From NCBI GenBank assembly GCA_037783415.1, contig JAZGTN010000002.1, forward strand, positions 4,836,001-4,900,000: a DNA stretch of 64,000 nt, in the 5' to 3' direction. Made by a program: the position numbers and the translations under genes. This DNA comes from Leptasterias polaris (lineage: Eukaryota > Echinodermata > Asteroidea > Forcipulatida > Asteriidae). Positions within the stretch are counted from its first letter, which is position 1. Each line of letters opens with the position of its first letter. Under the pieces are notes generated by a model, which had not been told where the DNA came from, made no database searches, and saw nothing but the letters and a program-made list of their open reading frames with translations. Below are positions 45,602-57,400 of this stretch, piece by piece.

Positions 45602-46670
45602 GTCTCTAAAGTAAATCTGCAGTGCTTGCAGAAACCAAAAACCAATGGATGACAATTTGCCTAGCTACGACGAAAGGCAGACACCAGCAGTCAGCACCGC
45701 AACGACAACGAACTTGCCAATGATTTTGTGACTTCGATTCTTGGGAGCCCTCTGCAGAGTACAAATACATCGACAACGGCAGGGTAGGTCACTGACTGAC
45801 TCTGTGCAATTTTACCCTTCCCTGAGGCTGCATGGACGCGCATGAACACACTCACAGTGCTGTTAATTGAATAAAAAAATCATCAACCAGTCGATTGCAG
45901 ACATGGCAGTCAGCGACTACAACAAAAAGGCAGCAAGTGTCGTCTGCTATTTTGTTATAGCGCCCCCTATTTTTGACTCCTGTAAAACTGTGGGCCTTTT
46001 CGAAACCACGTCTTTGGCTGCGACTCCGAGAATTTGTATACCTTTTTCAGACTATGCAGCCATCTTTGTCAGATTCCTTGTATACACAATGACACTGATA
46101 GTTTCAATTATCACCTACTTAAGAGGGACCAGACTATTTTCCCTTCCAGCCTCAGTTTGGCTACATTGGTTTGAATGGGGGGGGGGGGGGCGGGGCGGGG
46201 TAAAGATGGCTGATCCATAAAAGTATATAAGGCTTTATATAATGCTGGGAAAAAATAACAAGAACTACGAAATTTCAAAATTGCAGACGGAGCCCAAGCC
46301 AGATTTGTAGGCGAAGCTGCTCATTCTAAAAGGTCCAACCAAATAAGTTCAGTATTTCGGAGAAAAACTCCCTAGTGTTTTGATTCCGATATTTCCTTTT
46401 CAAATAATAATTATCTGCTGTTTTGCCCTGACGACAATTTACAAAAACAACTGCAAGGAGGGCAAACAAAGAATCTCAATTATTTTGTTGTTGTTTAATG
46501 TTATAGTTTATAATATTCTTGATGATGTTGTTTTGAATGGGTAAATCTTCGACGGCGGGCAATGGCGGAGGAGGAACACGTCTTCTGAAACTGAAGTGTT
46601 ACTAGGGAGAGAGAGAGAGAAGAGAGAGAAATGAGACAAATGACAGGCAAATATTTCCCATGTATTCGAT
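45602..46670. other. ASL 5' flank, probable promoter region
   Basis: Sequence upstream of the inferred ASL start codon. No clear TATA box. Long G and C homopolymers near 46,179 (and 45,258 and 45,361 in intron 1) may carry length errors. Open frames here are not supported as genes. Confidence 0.35.
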
Positions 46671-46674
46671 TAAG

Positions 46675-46971
46675 CTAAGACGTATTCTTTATTGGTGTAG
46701 TAGTCGGTTTGGACTCATTCGGGATTTGGGCGTTAGTGGAATTCTCCACGCGCTTTCTCTGATTATGCTCGTTGGCTGTGGCGTACTGAGCATAAGCTGA
46801 ATTTAACAGTTTATGGTCAAAATGTTCTATTAGTTGTTGTTTGAATATGTTGTAGCTCAAGGATTTCTGTAGGCAGACGACCCAGGGGAAGGTGGGGAGG
46901 GGGGGGGGGGGGGTGGCAAATGCGCTCCAAATCGCGCACAGCAAGAATAGTCTTGTATTCTTGGCCGACAA
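46675..46971 (-). other. Open frame or possible terminal exon, unknown
   Basis: 98-codon frame, or an exon starting at ~46,869 after a C-rich tract and CTACAG acceptor: SLSYNIFKQQLIEHFDHKLL... to a stop, ~64 codons. The sequence after the tract looks protein-like (mixed charged and hydrophobic residues, then a Thr/Pro-rich tail), whereas the part before it is a poly-C artefact (run of prolines). I do not recognise it and see no partner exon. Confidence 0.22.
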
Positions 46972-47189
46972 AAAAACACTTTTTTTATCCAGTATGATTA
47001 TAATGGTCCTACTTATGTTTTAACCTGTGTACAATTTCGGGCAAATCAACACGCCAGCCGCCCTTATTAACCAAGGAGACTCCAAACACACATAGGCCTA
47101 GGTAATTCTTCAAAAATCTCTGGAAAGCAACAATTTTGCGCCTCAAAACACTTCGAATCAAGTTGCACGTGGCCTGCCTGCAACTAGAC

Positions 47190-49447
47190 TTGTGGACAAG
47201 TCGTTAAATGTCTGTCGCGGTGATAGCGGAACGGCTTTCTCGCAATATCCCGCGAGAGGGCTGCTCTGTGCGAGATTATTGCTCTCACGACTGGTCGCAT
47301 TTACCGACTTGTGAAACCCGCTGGCGGTTTGTGCACGGCCTATGGCCACTTCAGCCGAATTCGTACGGACGCATCTGATTGGTCAATTTCGTTATATCTA
47401 TGAATATTCAAACTGTAGATGAATATTAAACATCAAATCCTGTACTGGATGGAGTTTTATGTTGCTTTGATCATGCACGATCAAAACCAAACACTGAGTG
47501 GTGAGAGTGATTGTGTTCATGAATATTTTGACACAAGAAAATACGTATTCAAATCGAACGTAAGATTTTATTTCAGTGTTTGACAGTGCACAGCGTGTGG
47601 GGACATGACGTAAAACACACGGGCAAATCGTGTAGCTGCATGCCATGGCGCGCAGAGTTTCTCTCGGTGGGGCTCAGCATGACGGAAACCCCTACCCTAG
47701 CATGCCAAGAGATAGCTGTACCTGGAAGCTCATGAACATGTGGGAGGGGTTAGGGAGCCAGACCACCAACTACCTTGTCATTGCGGGTTTGTTAGTCGGT
47801 AAACCTCGCTGATCGAATCCGCTGTTTTAAAATCGTTACGTTTCAATGTTCGGTGTACGTTCCTTTCCCCCGATTTGGAAATTAAATAAGATTTATGTCA
47901 ATAAATAGGAAAACCACTCTTATATTGACGGTGCAATTAAGTTAAACAATTTGTGAGACAAAAACGAGCCCCCCCCAAAAAAAAAACAACAACACACAAA
48001 ACCAGAGCCCCTGAAGGAACAGGTGAAAAATAAATTACAAATTAAAATGTGAAAAAAAAATTCTCACTCTGAATTTCTTTTTCCACTCTCGACACACAAA
48101 ATTCCAACAAAGTCATTTCGTTTCCTCAAAATATTATATAATTCAATCAAAATATAATTTTGTCACATAAAATTATATTTTTTTAAATTTGTAAACAAAG
48201 TTGTGTTTTTCTAGGTAGCAAAATAGATTTTTCCTAGAAAATACGTTTTTGTTCCCTCGAACACGCCTTCTCCACCCGAAATACGATTTTGTTACCCAGA
48301 AATACGCGTTTGTTCCCTGAAAGATACGCATTCGTTTCCTCGAAATATGATTTTGTTCGCACAAAATATAATTTTGTTCGCTCTAAATATGCTTTCGTTC
48401 AATAAAAATAATTTTTTCCACCGAAAGGAGATTTCTTTCCCTGAAAACAAGCTTTCGATTCATCAAAATACGACTTTGAATTAGTTGCCCGAAACATACT
48501 TTCATTCGTCCGAAATATGCTTTCGTTCTATAAAAATATGAATTTTTTCCACCGAAAGGAGATTTCTTTCCCTAAAAACAAGCGTTTGTTTCATCAAAAT
48601 ACGACTTTGAATTAGTTGCCAGAAATATACGTTCATTCGTCCGAAATATGCTTTCGTTCCCTTAATATACGCTCTCGTTCCTTCGCAATGAGATTTTGTT
48701 CCCCAAAATTCCTCTTTCGTTCCCTTAAGATAGCTAGCTTTTGTTCCCTTAAGATAGCTTTCGAAGCCCTGTAGTCCAATCACACAAATTTGTTAAATTC
48801 CCTTGTGAGGGGCGACTATGAGAGGGGACGAGTTTGTTGTCAGGGGGCGACTTTGCTAGGGGCGACTTTGTAGTTGGTGACTTTGTACATGTGTTTTTTG
48901 AAATTGGCGACTTTGCTAGGGGGGCGAGTTGACTGGTTTCCGTGTCTGTTGTTTATACACACTTAATACACACAATCACTGTAGAACACATCGGGTTAAA
49001 TGATTGGAGCGATCAGTAACTATTCACGGAAGGCATTATTTATTTTTATGAGGCAAAACACACATCTTAAACAATTATTATAATAATGAATTTTAAGATA
49101 AGTTTACTTTATTTCTTTAGTTACTAAATTAATGAAGGAGTTAACACCCACAAAACACACCCACAGATGTCTCAAGCGCAAGCATTCAGTACATTTACAG
49201 TAACTAAAATTACTACTACCCTTAGATAAAATGGACTCGTCTTCATGATCGTCGCTACAGCAACCGTAATGTACACTGCGTTCGTACATGAATAAATGAA
49301 TATGAACCGCCGGCGGGTTTCACAAGTCGTTAATGACGAAGAAGAGTTGGCAGCCAGCAACTTCGCGCGAGAGCAGTGATCTCGCGAGAGCATTCTTTTA
49401 CGCGACAGCACCAGATGCGACTCGACTCACCGCGACCATCATTAACG
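47190..49447. repeat. Inverted-arm structure (~2.2 kb)
   Basis: 47,197-47,335 and the reverse complement of 49,302-49,447 share, in order, GTCGCGGTGA, GCTCT..GCGAGAT...TGCTCTC and CGACTTGTGAAACCCGC with GGCGGTT. The spacing between blocks differs, so the arms are old or modular. The interior holds the degenerate tandem at 48,170-48,770 and GGGGCGACTTTG repeats at 48,808-48,920. It may be a decayed transposon. Confidence 0.55.
48170..48770. repeat. Degenerate ~28-30 bp tandem repeat
   Basis: Repeated pattern of TCGTTCCCT(C/G)AAATA-type units (AATACGATTTTGTT, AATATGCTTTCGTTC, and similar). One ~110-base segment around 48,410-48,500 is repeated at 48,530-48,620. Confidence 0.75.
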
Positions 49448-49469
49448 TACGGTGGCCCACAACTGTCAC

Positions 49470-49945
49470 GGCAAAACCAAAAGCGCCACGGCAAAACAAA
49501 AAGCGCCACGGCAAAACCAAAAGCGCCACGGCAAAACAAAAAGAGCCACGGCAAAACAAAAAGAGCCACGACAAAACAAAAAGAGCCACGGCAAAACAAA
49601 AAGAGCCACGGCAAAACAAAAAGAGCCACGGCAAAACAAAAAGGAGCCACGGCAAAACAAAAAGAGCCACCGGGCAAAACAAAAAGAGCCACGGCAACAA
49701 AGAGAGCCACGGCAAAACAAAAAGAGCCACGGCAAAACAAAAAGAGCCACGGCAAAACAAAAAGAGCCACGGCAAAACAAAAAGAGCCACGGCAAAACAA
49801 AAAGAGCCACGGCAAAACAAAAAGAGCCACGGCAAAACAAAAAGAGCCACGGCAAAACAAAAAGAGCCACGGCAAAACAAAAAGAGCCACGGCAAAACAA
49901 AAAGAGCCACGGCAAAACAAAAAGAGCCACGGCAAAACAAAAAGC
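49470..49945. repeat. 18 bp minisatellite (~26 copies)
   Basis: Unit AGCCACGGCAAAACAAAA with early GCGCCACGG variants and a few one-base indels near 49,645-49,700. All frames on both strands stay open because the unit is a multiple of three without stops; not coding. It lies ~150 bases outside the left end of the composite element. Confidence 0.95.
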
Positions 49946-50092
49946 ATGCGGGTTAAAGGTCGAAAGGAGTCGCGGTGATTCATGGGATAGGTTATACATA
50001 AATGGTCAGTACGCGCGGTGTGTAGTTGATCTTTAGGCCCACGTAATGTGTACACACGTTCAGCTCCCACATTCACCAGGCTTCACAAGGCA

Positions 50093-50219
50093 CATGGTTG
50101 TCATGGTTAAGCACCGCCGCTGACTTTATAAACAAAAAAAGGACGAAAAGAAGAAAGAAAATGCCATCATTCTGCAGTAACTGCGGTAACGGACTCGGCA
50201 GAGCAGACAATTTTTGTTC
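50093..50219 (+). repeat. Left inverted repeat of composite element
   Basis: Starts CATGGTTGTCATGG and ends GACAATTTTTGTTC inside the first exon. One mismatch with the right copy (G here, A there, in the codon giving Gly versus Glu at residue 11). Confidence 0.93.
50127..50132 (+). promoter_or_regulatory. TATA box of integrase gene
   Basis: TATAAA 29 bases before the ATG at 50,161, inside the inverted repeat and identical in the other copy. It implies a very short 5' UTR if used at normal spacing. Confidence 0.5.
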
Positions 50220-51832
50220 CAACTGCGGACAAGGTAAGCAATGATTACAAATAATTTAACCTTTCAATTATTAAGCTACATGTAAACAATATTTTAAAAT
50301 AATATGCATGATTGTTGTTAACGGATTTGGCAGGAAAATGCTTAGAAAATTGGGGGCGGGTGGGCGGGGAACAAACAGATGGTTATAACTTTAGGGCACA
50401 CAAAGGACATCCGTACATGTTAGTACGTAATTGGAGTAGCAGACGCGCATCATATAAACAAACTCCTCGCAAAAGGGCTAATTTGATTGGGATATTATTT
50501 ATTTAAATTTTTTTATTTTTAAAAACCCACAAAAACATTTCCGTCCCTCAAAAAGCCAGTGCATGTGAGGGAGGGGTATAGGGCTCTTTGTTCAACCTAT
50601 ACATATTAATGTTAAGCATGATATTAACTTTTTGTTCTACAGATCTTCTGGAGGATGCGTCAGACTCGGATGAAGAAAATGAAGTTGATTTTGATGAAGA
50701 GGCTGTGATCACGCACTATTTCAACAGAGGTTTCGAATACCAAGAAATTCTGCTCTTTCTTGAAAAAAATCATAACCACCGTATCAGCTGCAGCACACTC
50801 ATAAGAAGACTAAAGCAATATGGACTTTCTAGAAGGAACCCTGACACACTACATCAAATAATTGGTGTTCGGGAGCGTGTAGAAGAAATTGTTAACGGCC
50901 CAGGATCAGCTGGAGGCTATCGGTCTGTCTGGCACACACTTGAATTAGAAGGCTTAAGAGTACCTAGAATAGTTGTACAACAATTACTTCGCGAATTGGA
51001 TCCTGAAGGGGTCACAGCACGAAAAGCACATCGACTCAAAAGAAGAGTTTATAAAAACTCAGGCCCAAATTATGCATGGCATGTAGATGGTTATGACAAA
51101 TTAAAACCATGGGGCTTCCCAATTCATGGCTGCATTGATGGCTACAGCAGACGCTTACTATGGCTAAAAGTTGCACGCTCAAACAATTTGCCTGAAAATC
51201 CAGCCAGGTACTACCTAGACATTGTTACTGAATTGAAAGGTGTGCCAGTCGAGTTAGTCACAGATCGTGGAACTGAAAACGGCTTAGTTGCTTCTATGCA
51301 GAGCTACTTTCGGGACAATGCTGATGCCCATAGATACGTTCCCTCCCCAAGGAATCAAAGAATCGAAGGGTGGTGGAGTTTCTTTTGCAAGAATCGAACA
51401 TCTTGGTGGAGAAGTTTTTTTCAAGACTTGGAATCCCGTAGTGTAATTGACACCACGTCGGAATTGAGCAAGGAGTGCCTGTGGTTCTGTTTCTCCAGTC
51501 TGCTGCAGGATGAGTGTGATCATGTGAGGGAACATTGGAACACTCATTATATAAGGAAGTCCAGACATGATACAGTGCATGGAAGACCAGACTCATTGTT
51601 TTTTTTGCCAGAGCACCATGGAGGTGAACCAGATCTACTTGTCAGGGTATCCAGGGAGGAAATTGATGTCGTTTCGCAGCAGTGCATTAATGTAACAGAA
51701 CAAAATGAGCACCAAGAATACTTTGAATATGTTCAGGGTGCTCTGGGTGTGTCAAAACCTGGTACCTGGCAATCGGCACTGGAATTGTTTCGAAGACTAA
51801 CTCACATTGCTGAAAATGGTTCTACTGTGTAA
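50161..51832 (+). CDS. DDE integrase (transposase) with N-terminal zinc ribbon
   Basis: Two exons, 50161-50233 and 50643-51832 (GT-AG, phase 1), 420 aa. Exon 1 encodes a C4 zinc ribbon with two CxxC pairs (CSNC and CSNC, residues 5-21). After an acidic linker (26-45) comes a helix-turn-helix-like region (~46-90, ending LIRRLKQYGLSRRN), then an integrase core with D173 in WHVDGYD, D232 in VTDRGTEN and E266 in NQRIEGWW. The spacing D-58-D-33-E is close to the D,D-35-E of retroviral and IS3 integrases. Family role: cutting and joining of element ends in the nucleus. All three acidic residues are present and the frame is intact, so it may be active. The zinc ribbon is shared with the HECT protein of the same element. 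Confidence 0.87.
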
Positions 51833-54401
51833 CCTTCACATTCCATTACTCTACAATATGACATCAGTTTCCATCCTCGGCTCCACCATAGTAAAAAATC
51901 TAATGACTTGATTTCAAGTTACTGATAGTAATTGACCGAGAACCTTAACCCTATCAGGACCGGGGGAGGGGGGGGGGGCACCATTTTCCCCCAACCAATT
52001 TGTTTTTTGTAACTTTTTAATTCCAAGGCCGATCGCCAGGAAATTCCTGACTTATGTCATTCTATTTCAAAAAGTCAATGTTACCGAGGTTGAACTGTTA
52101 CCGGGACAACAGGTCACACAGTTTTATTTATTTTTAGTGAATTTTCTAACTTTTCAAACAAATATTCCCCTTTATTTCCTTGGAATGTGAGAGTGATGAA
52201 TCCTGTGATAGTGTCAAGTGCATAATGGGAATTTAAAATGGCCGCCACATCTGGCGGCCATCTTGGATTTTGTGTTTTAGCCTGTAATTAGAGGGTCAAA
52301 TTATATCTAAATTGTTAATATTGGAATATTCTTACCAAAATTCTTACCACTTGACAACTCTTGCAACTCTTGTCTGCTTGTATGTGTGTTATGTTGTGTT
52401 GTCATTTAGCCTTCGAGAAAGACTCTGCTAGGGTCGAAACGTCAGGCCACTAACTTATTTTTTGCAAAATGGTGGCCATAAGTGAAAAAAACTAAACATT
52501 AATTTAAAAAAATTATTACTGTGGAGTTGTATTCATAATACTTTTTAATCCAATTTGTCATTTTTATTATGCGGGCTTGAGTCTCTAGCTGATGGGAGTG
52601 GGAATCATTGTCTCATGCTAGCCCAAGGGCTTGCCTTCTCTGTTTTTTTTTATTATGTACAAATGATCTTCTCCCTCTTGTAAGATGGGAGTCTCATGCC
52701 CACAACCAAATAAAGATTTGAGGCTGACAAATCTACTTGTGCAATGTAATTCTTTCTCTTGTTATATATTGTTTATACCTTTTTTATGTTTACCTTGATT
52801 TTCAAGTTTTAATATTGTTAATTGTCATGACCTTTGGGTCACAATGTGATAATATACCAATATATACCAATAGATAGATTTACAAATTATAGCACCTAAT
52901 CTGCAAGTCTAGGTTAATCATGTCAAAATAAACACAATTCCAACTTTCATAATAATCGGGGGGAAAAAACAGAAATTATAGGGACAAACAATTTTGACAA
53001 CAAATGGGCAAAATTTACACCCAACTGACAGTGAAATTAACATTTATGACAATTTTCATGAAAAACGGTTGTAAACTTTGGAGGGGAACTGTGTGCCTGC
53101 CCGGGTTAATAATATTTGGGATCTGAACATTTGAAGGAAATCAATGTCGATGATGGAAAAACCTATGTTGGAAAAACCTATGTTGAATTGACATGGAATT
53201 ACTGGGCAGCAACATTGATGAGCCACCACCCAGACAAATCATTGGACAGATTATTCTATAACGAAGAAATAGAGCTGAAAAATGATTTTGTGAAAACTGA
53301 ACCTTTATTTTTTTACTTCGAGTATATAAAAAAAAAATCATAACCCTGCCATGAACATGCAAACTGTTTAAAATGAATTGTTTTGTAGAAGTAACTCATG
53401 TGGGCAAGTATCTTCCACTGTAAAGAGATATATGCTAATAATGTTCAAATTTTTCTTGGTTTTTCCCAGTGTTTAGACCCTCATCGTACCATATTTAAAC
53501 AGGTATTTGTAATAGTTTAAATGTTTGTTTTATTAAAATCTTTATTAGCATATTGCTCTATTGTGTGACAAAAGTTTATTATGAGAAAATTACATACTGT
53601 GGACAGTCCTCGTTATGCTATCATGTACAAATACCACAAGACTTCACTAATATAAGAAAAAACAGCGGCAGAGCAATGGGGGTGTCCTCGATCTATGGCA
53701 TTTACAAATGTGTGTGTGTGGTGGGGGGTCCTAGACCACTTGGAAATTTCAGATGCAGAGCAGCTTTTGGCCAGGGGGCTTTAAATGTAGGTATTTTTGA
53801 GTGACCTATATAATGTACTTAATGTATGTAGGGGGAGCTCTCAAGCTCTCAAACTTGGGTGGTTTTAAAATGGTGGTTTATCATCAACATATCTATGGTA
53901 AAGAAAACATAAAATCTTGAAATTGAGCAAAATTTTGTGTTGGGTATATTGTGTTTTGGAAATAAAATCTTAGAACTACCAAGTATTACCAAAACTATTT
54001 TTCTTCGATTAAGCATTCATCACAAATGTATGGTCAGTATAATTGAGGAGATCAGACAGTAAATGTTTTGTAATAAACTCGCAGGAAGTACAATTATTAA
54101 ATCAGACTACTTCTTAATTACACATTTTAGTCTAAGCACCAGGTGACAATGTCTTCCACCTCAACAAAAATACAACACATAATGTACAGAGCAAAACACT
54201 AACTCGAATTAACAGGAACACAACAGTAATATTGGTCAATACAGAAAGGCAATCACAATACACATGTATCCCCACATTCAAATGATGGGTCGATCAGAAA
54301 ACTTCAGGATTCAAATAACACAGAAAGGAGTGCATGTATAAGGAGACTACAGTTGTTCAGGCTTCCAATAGGCTAACAGAGGTATGCATGAAATAAAAAA
54401 T
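51833..54401. other. Interior of composite element, noncoding
   Basis: 2.6 kb between the two convergent stop codons. Contains a G homopolymer at 51,968, a small palindrome GGCCGCCACATCTGGCGGCC at 52,243-52,262 and AT-rich 3' sequences. No third gene seen; the frame at 53,116-53,343 has no recognisable domain. Confidence 0.5.
52709..52714 (+). terminator. Candidate polyadenylation signal of integrase gene
   Basis: AATAAA about 880 bases after the integrase stop, followed by a T/G-rich stretch (TTGTGCAATG, TTTCTCTTGTT). Confidence 0.35.
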
Positions 54402-57400
54402 TCATGTCCTACCAAAAGCTTGGCCCTTACAAAAAGCCAGCAGCATGATCCTTCTAAACTCTCCTTCCTCTTGCATATGGATCACTGGCAAGGTGAGGGT
54501 TCTTCCACATGCTGCTACTACAGGAAAACAAATGGTGTGATGTGGATTGCGCTGGAAGCACTCATGGTCAAACGTGATTGAGACAAGCAACTTGTCTCCA
54601 TCAACTGGTCTATGCTTTTGGCCAGTCAACCATCCCAGGAGGCCCGGAGGACTGATGTCAGCACACTGTACTTTGGAGACTCCTTCAGGCTGGTTTTCTT
54701 CACCTTGTTGGTCCTCTGTATCACCATGGTCATATGCAAGCTCTTCTGTATAGCCAGTAACTGTGGTATCTTCAACACTGATGACAAAGTCTTGGAGGTA
54801 GTCAAACAAAGTTTCTTCCACTGTTCTTTTAGATGTTCCTTGCTCTGAGAATTGTGGACGTAGGAGAGACACCAAATAATTTGCATCAATTTTGTCTTGG
54901 CTAATGAGGAAGAGCTCCTTACACTTGTCTGCATTATCTTGAAGTACACTTAGGAAACCATACTGGTCAAGTCCTTTTTTGAACTCTTTCAGGTACAGAA
55001 GCCTCCTACTTACAATGCTCAGTATCACTGTACCCTTTATATCATTGATGTGATTGGCATTTATAGCTCCTGTGTACCCATGCTCTAGTATCGTGTCCAG
55101 GAACGCTTGGGGGTCGTTCTCAATTCTCTCCAACAGTTTTTTCTCATGCTTGGTTAGATGTTCTGCAGTGAGCTGATCCATGTCCACGTCTTGGTTGATT
55201 AGCATGTCGTAAACACACTCCTCGAATAAACAAGGGGGTGGTCCACCTTGTGCTATACTAACTATGCACACTTGACCGCATGCGTAAAAGAATCCATTAT
55301 GGACATGGAGCATCGAATCAATTGGTCCACCATTAGGAAAGATCCTGCTCCTGACATTGTCAATGGCAGTGGTCAAAAATTCCTTGGCCATGGCACCACT
55401 ATCTATCCCATCTTCACCAGCGAAATGAACTGTCAACAGATTTTCTGGTGAATGTCGCTTTACTTCTCTTTGCCAAATAGTTAGATACCTTTGAAGAGTA
55501 CAACCCCTCCTCACCACAATAAACATCTGACTTTGCTTGTTGATTCTTTCTTTCAAACAAGATATAAGGCTTGAGCAACTGTCAAATTTGTTGACAACCC
55601 CATGGCTTGATGATTCACCAGTTAATGAGCCTCGTTCATTGTTCACTTCATGAAAGTTTTCACTAGCATCTTCATTGTTAAAATCAGACTGTAATTTCAT
55701 GGCTAGCATCTCGTCACTGTCAATTTGAGTTTTGGTTTTTTTCTGTGGTGGGTGATGGTCTTCCTCCCCTTCATCCACCTCAGCCGAAGCATCAGGAATT
55801 TCACTTGCTAGTTTTAGGTCTTCAGATGTGCAGAGGTAAAGTACAATTCTCTTGTAATCTTTTCCAAGTTCATCTCGGTATCTGCTGAGGCTAAAAAATT
55901 CTCTTGTTCCTGGGAGAAATTGAGCCTCCTCACCACTTTCGTACAGCAAACAGTACTCTTCTCCTTCTCTGTAACAGTTGCTGTGGAAGGCTTTGAACTT
56001 TGCCTCAGCTTGGGCTCGGACATCAGCATACGTGGCAACATTGGAGATTTTTATCATTACTCTTTTTCCTCTTGATGTCTTTAGTCTTGACTCTTTGTCG
56101 TTAAACTGCATTAAGCCAATTGAAATGCCTACGTTATCCTCTTCTTTCTTGCCAACTTTCTCCTTCCATTGCTTTACTTTGGTTTTTCTAAATGCAGCAA
56201 ATGTTTTAATTTCTTTTCCACTGCTACATGTACTTGAGGATGGACCTGCGACATAAAAAAAATCATCATATCAATAAATGGCATGCACATTCCATACCTG
56301 CTAGAGTCATTCCAAGCCAAATGTAACCTGAGCTTTAAAATAAAATTGTAGTTATTGTTGTTTCACATTTTTGTAATTTTTTAGACATTCCTCGCCCCCT
56401 CAAAGTGACATTGAAACAATTTGGTTTACATAAATAGGCTGAAAAAATGTCCCACATCATAACATTTTAAAAACACATTAAAAAACACACTTAAAATGTG
56501 CCTTTTTGGGCATTTTTACTTGAACAAAAATTTTCAGACCTCTGCCAAAATGCCCTCTCTGCAATATTGCAGACTGCTCAACAATGATTTCAAAATGTGA
56601 AAATTCTTGACATAAAAATACCCTCAAAACATGTTTCATGTATAAATCAATGGCAGTTAAGAAATGGCAATGATGTCATTAGTCCGGAGCTACAATCAGG
56701 GACAAAATTGGTTGGGACACCCTTGTACCCCCGTTCCAAATGTTGATCACAGTGTCATGTCTATCAGCAAACCAAGCAACTTCACAAAGCAAATGACTGC
56801 TCAAGCGTTTCTTGCATCTTGACAGCATCATTGTACCGGGGGGTACGGGGCCCTGTTCCAACAATGTTTGCCGTTATTATAGCTGGAGTGAGAATAGTCT
56901 GGTTCCCTGACCAAATCTCTTACTTATTCTCTTTAACAAGAGTCCTCTGGTGGAAACCAGCCCTGATGACTCTGGTTCCAAGAAGATTTATGTTACAGAG
57001 AATGGTTAGAGATTCTATGGTCAGGAAACCACACTATTTTCCTTTTAGCGAGCCTAAAATAGGCAAGTTCAAGAAGTTACCTAACTCTGCTTGAACCCTT
57101 TATTCTGTTACACTACGACAGGGTTGTCAATATGAAACCATTTACATGTACATCGAATAGCGACAACCTTATTTTGGCTCATTTTCATTATATTCACACC
57201 GGTAGAGGGCCCACTCACATTTATAAGTGTAAAGAAAGGGACTTTTTATTATTATTATTAATGGTTTATTCACTTGAATCAAAAAACAACCAAAAGGTTG
57301 ACACCATATAACACTTAGGCCTTAGGGATACATGGAGCCGGTTGCGGGGGTAATTTTGTGTCAAGAATTTACACAATTTTGAAGCAGCTTTGAGCAGTGT

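Noticed and set aside
45867..46220. 117-codon frame upstream of ASL
   Set aside because: It runs into a G homopolymer and has no recognisable domain or splice context.
49330..50076. Long frames on both strands rich in Lys/Gln or Phe/Leu/Ala
   Set aside because: Again an 18 bp minisatellite without stops; no flanking gene structure supports them.
52400..52470. Possible hammerhead ribozyme (stem-loop GACTCTGCTAGGGTC followed by GAAAC)
   Set aside because: The required CTGATGA core before the stem is absent; it reads TTCGAGAAA.
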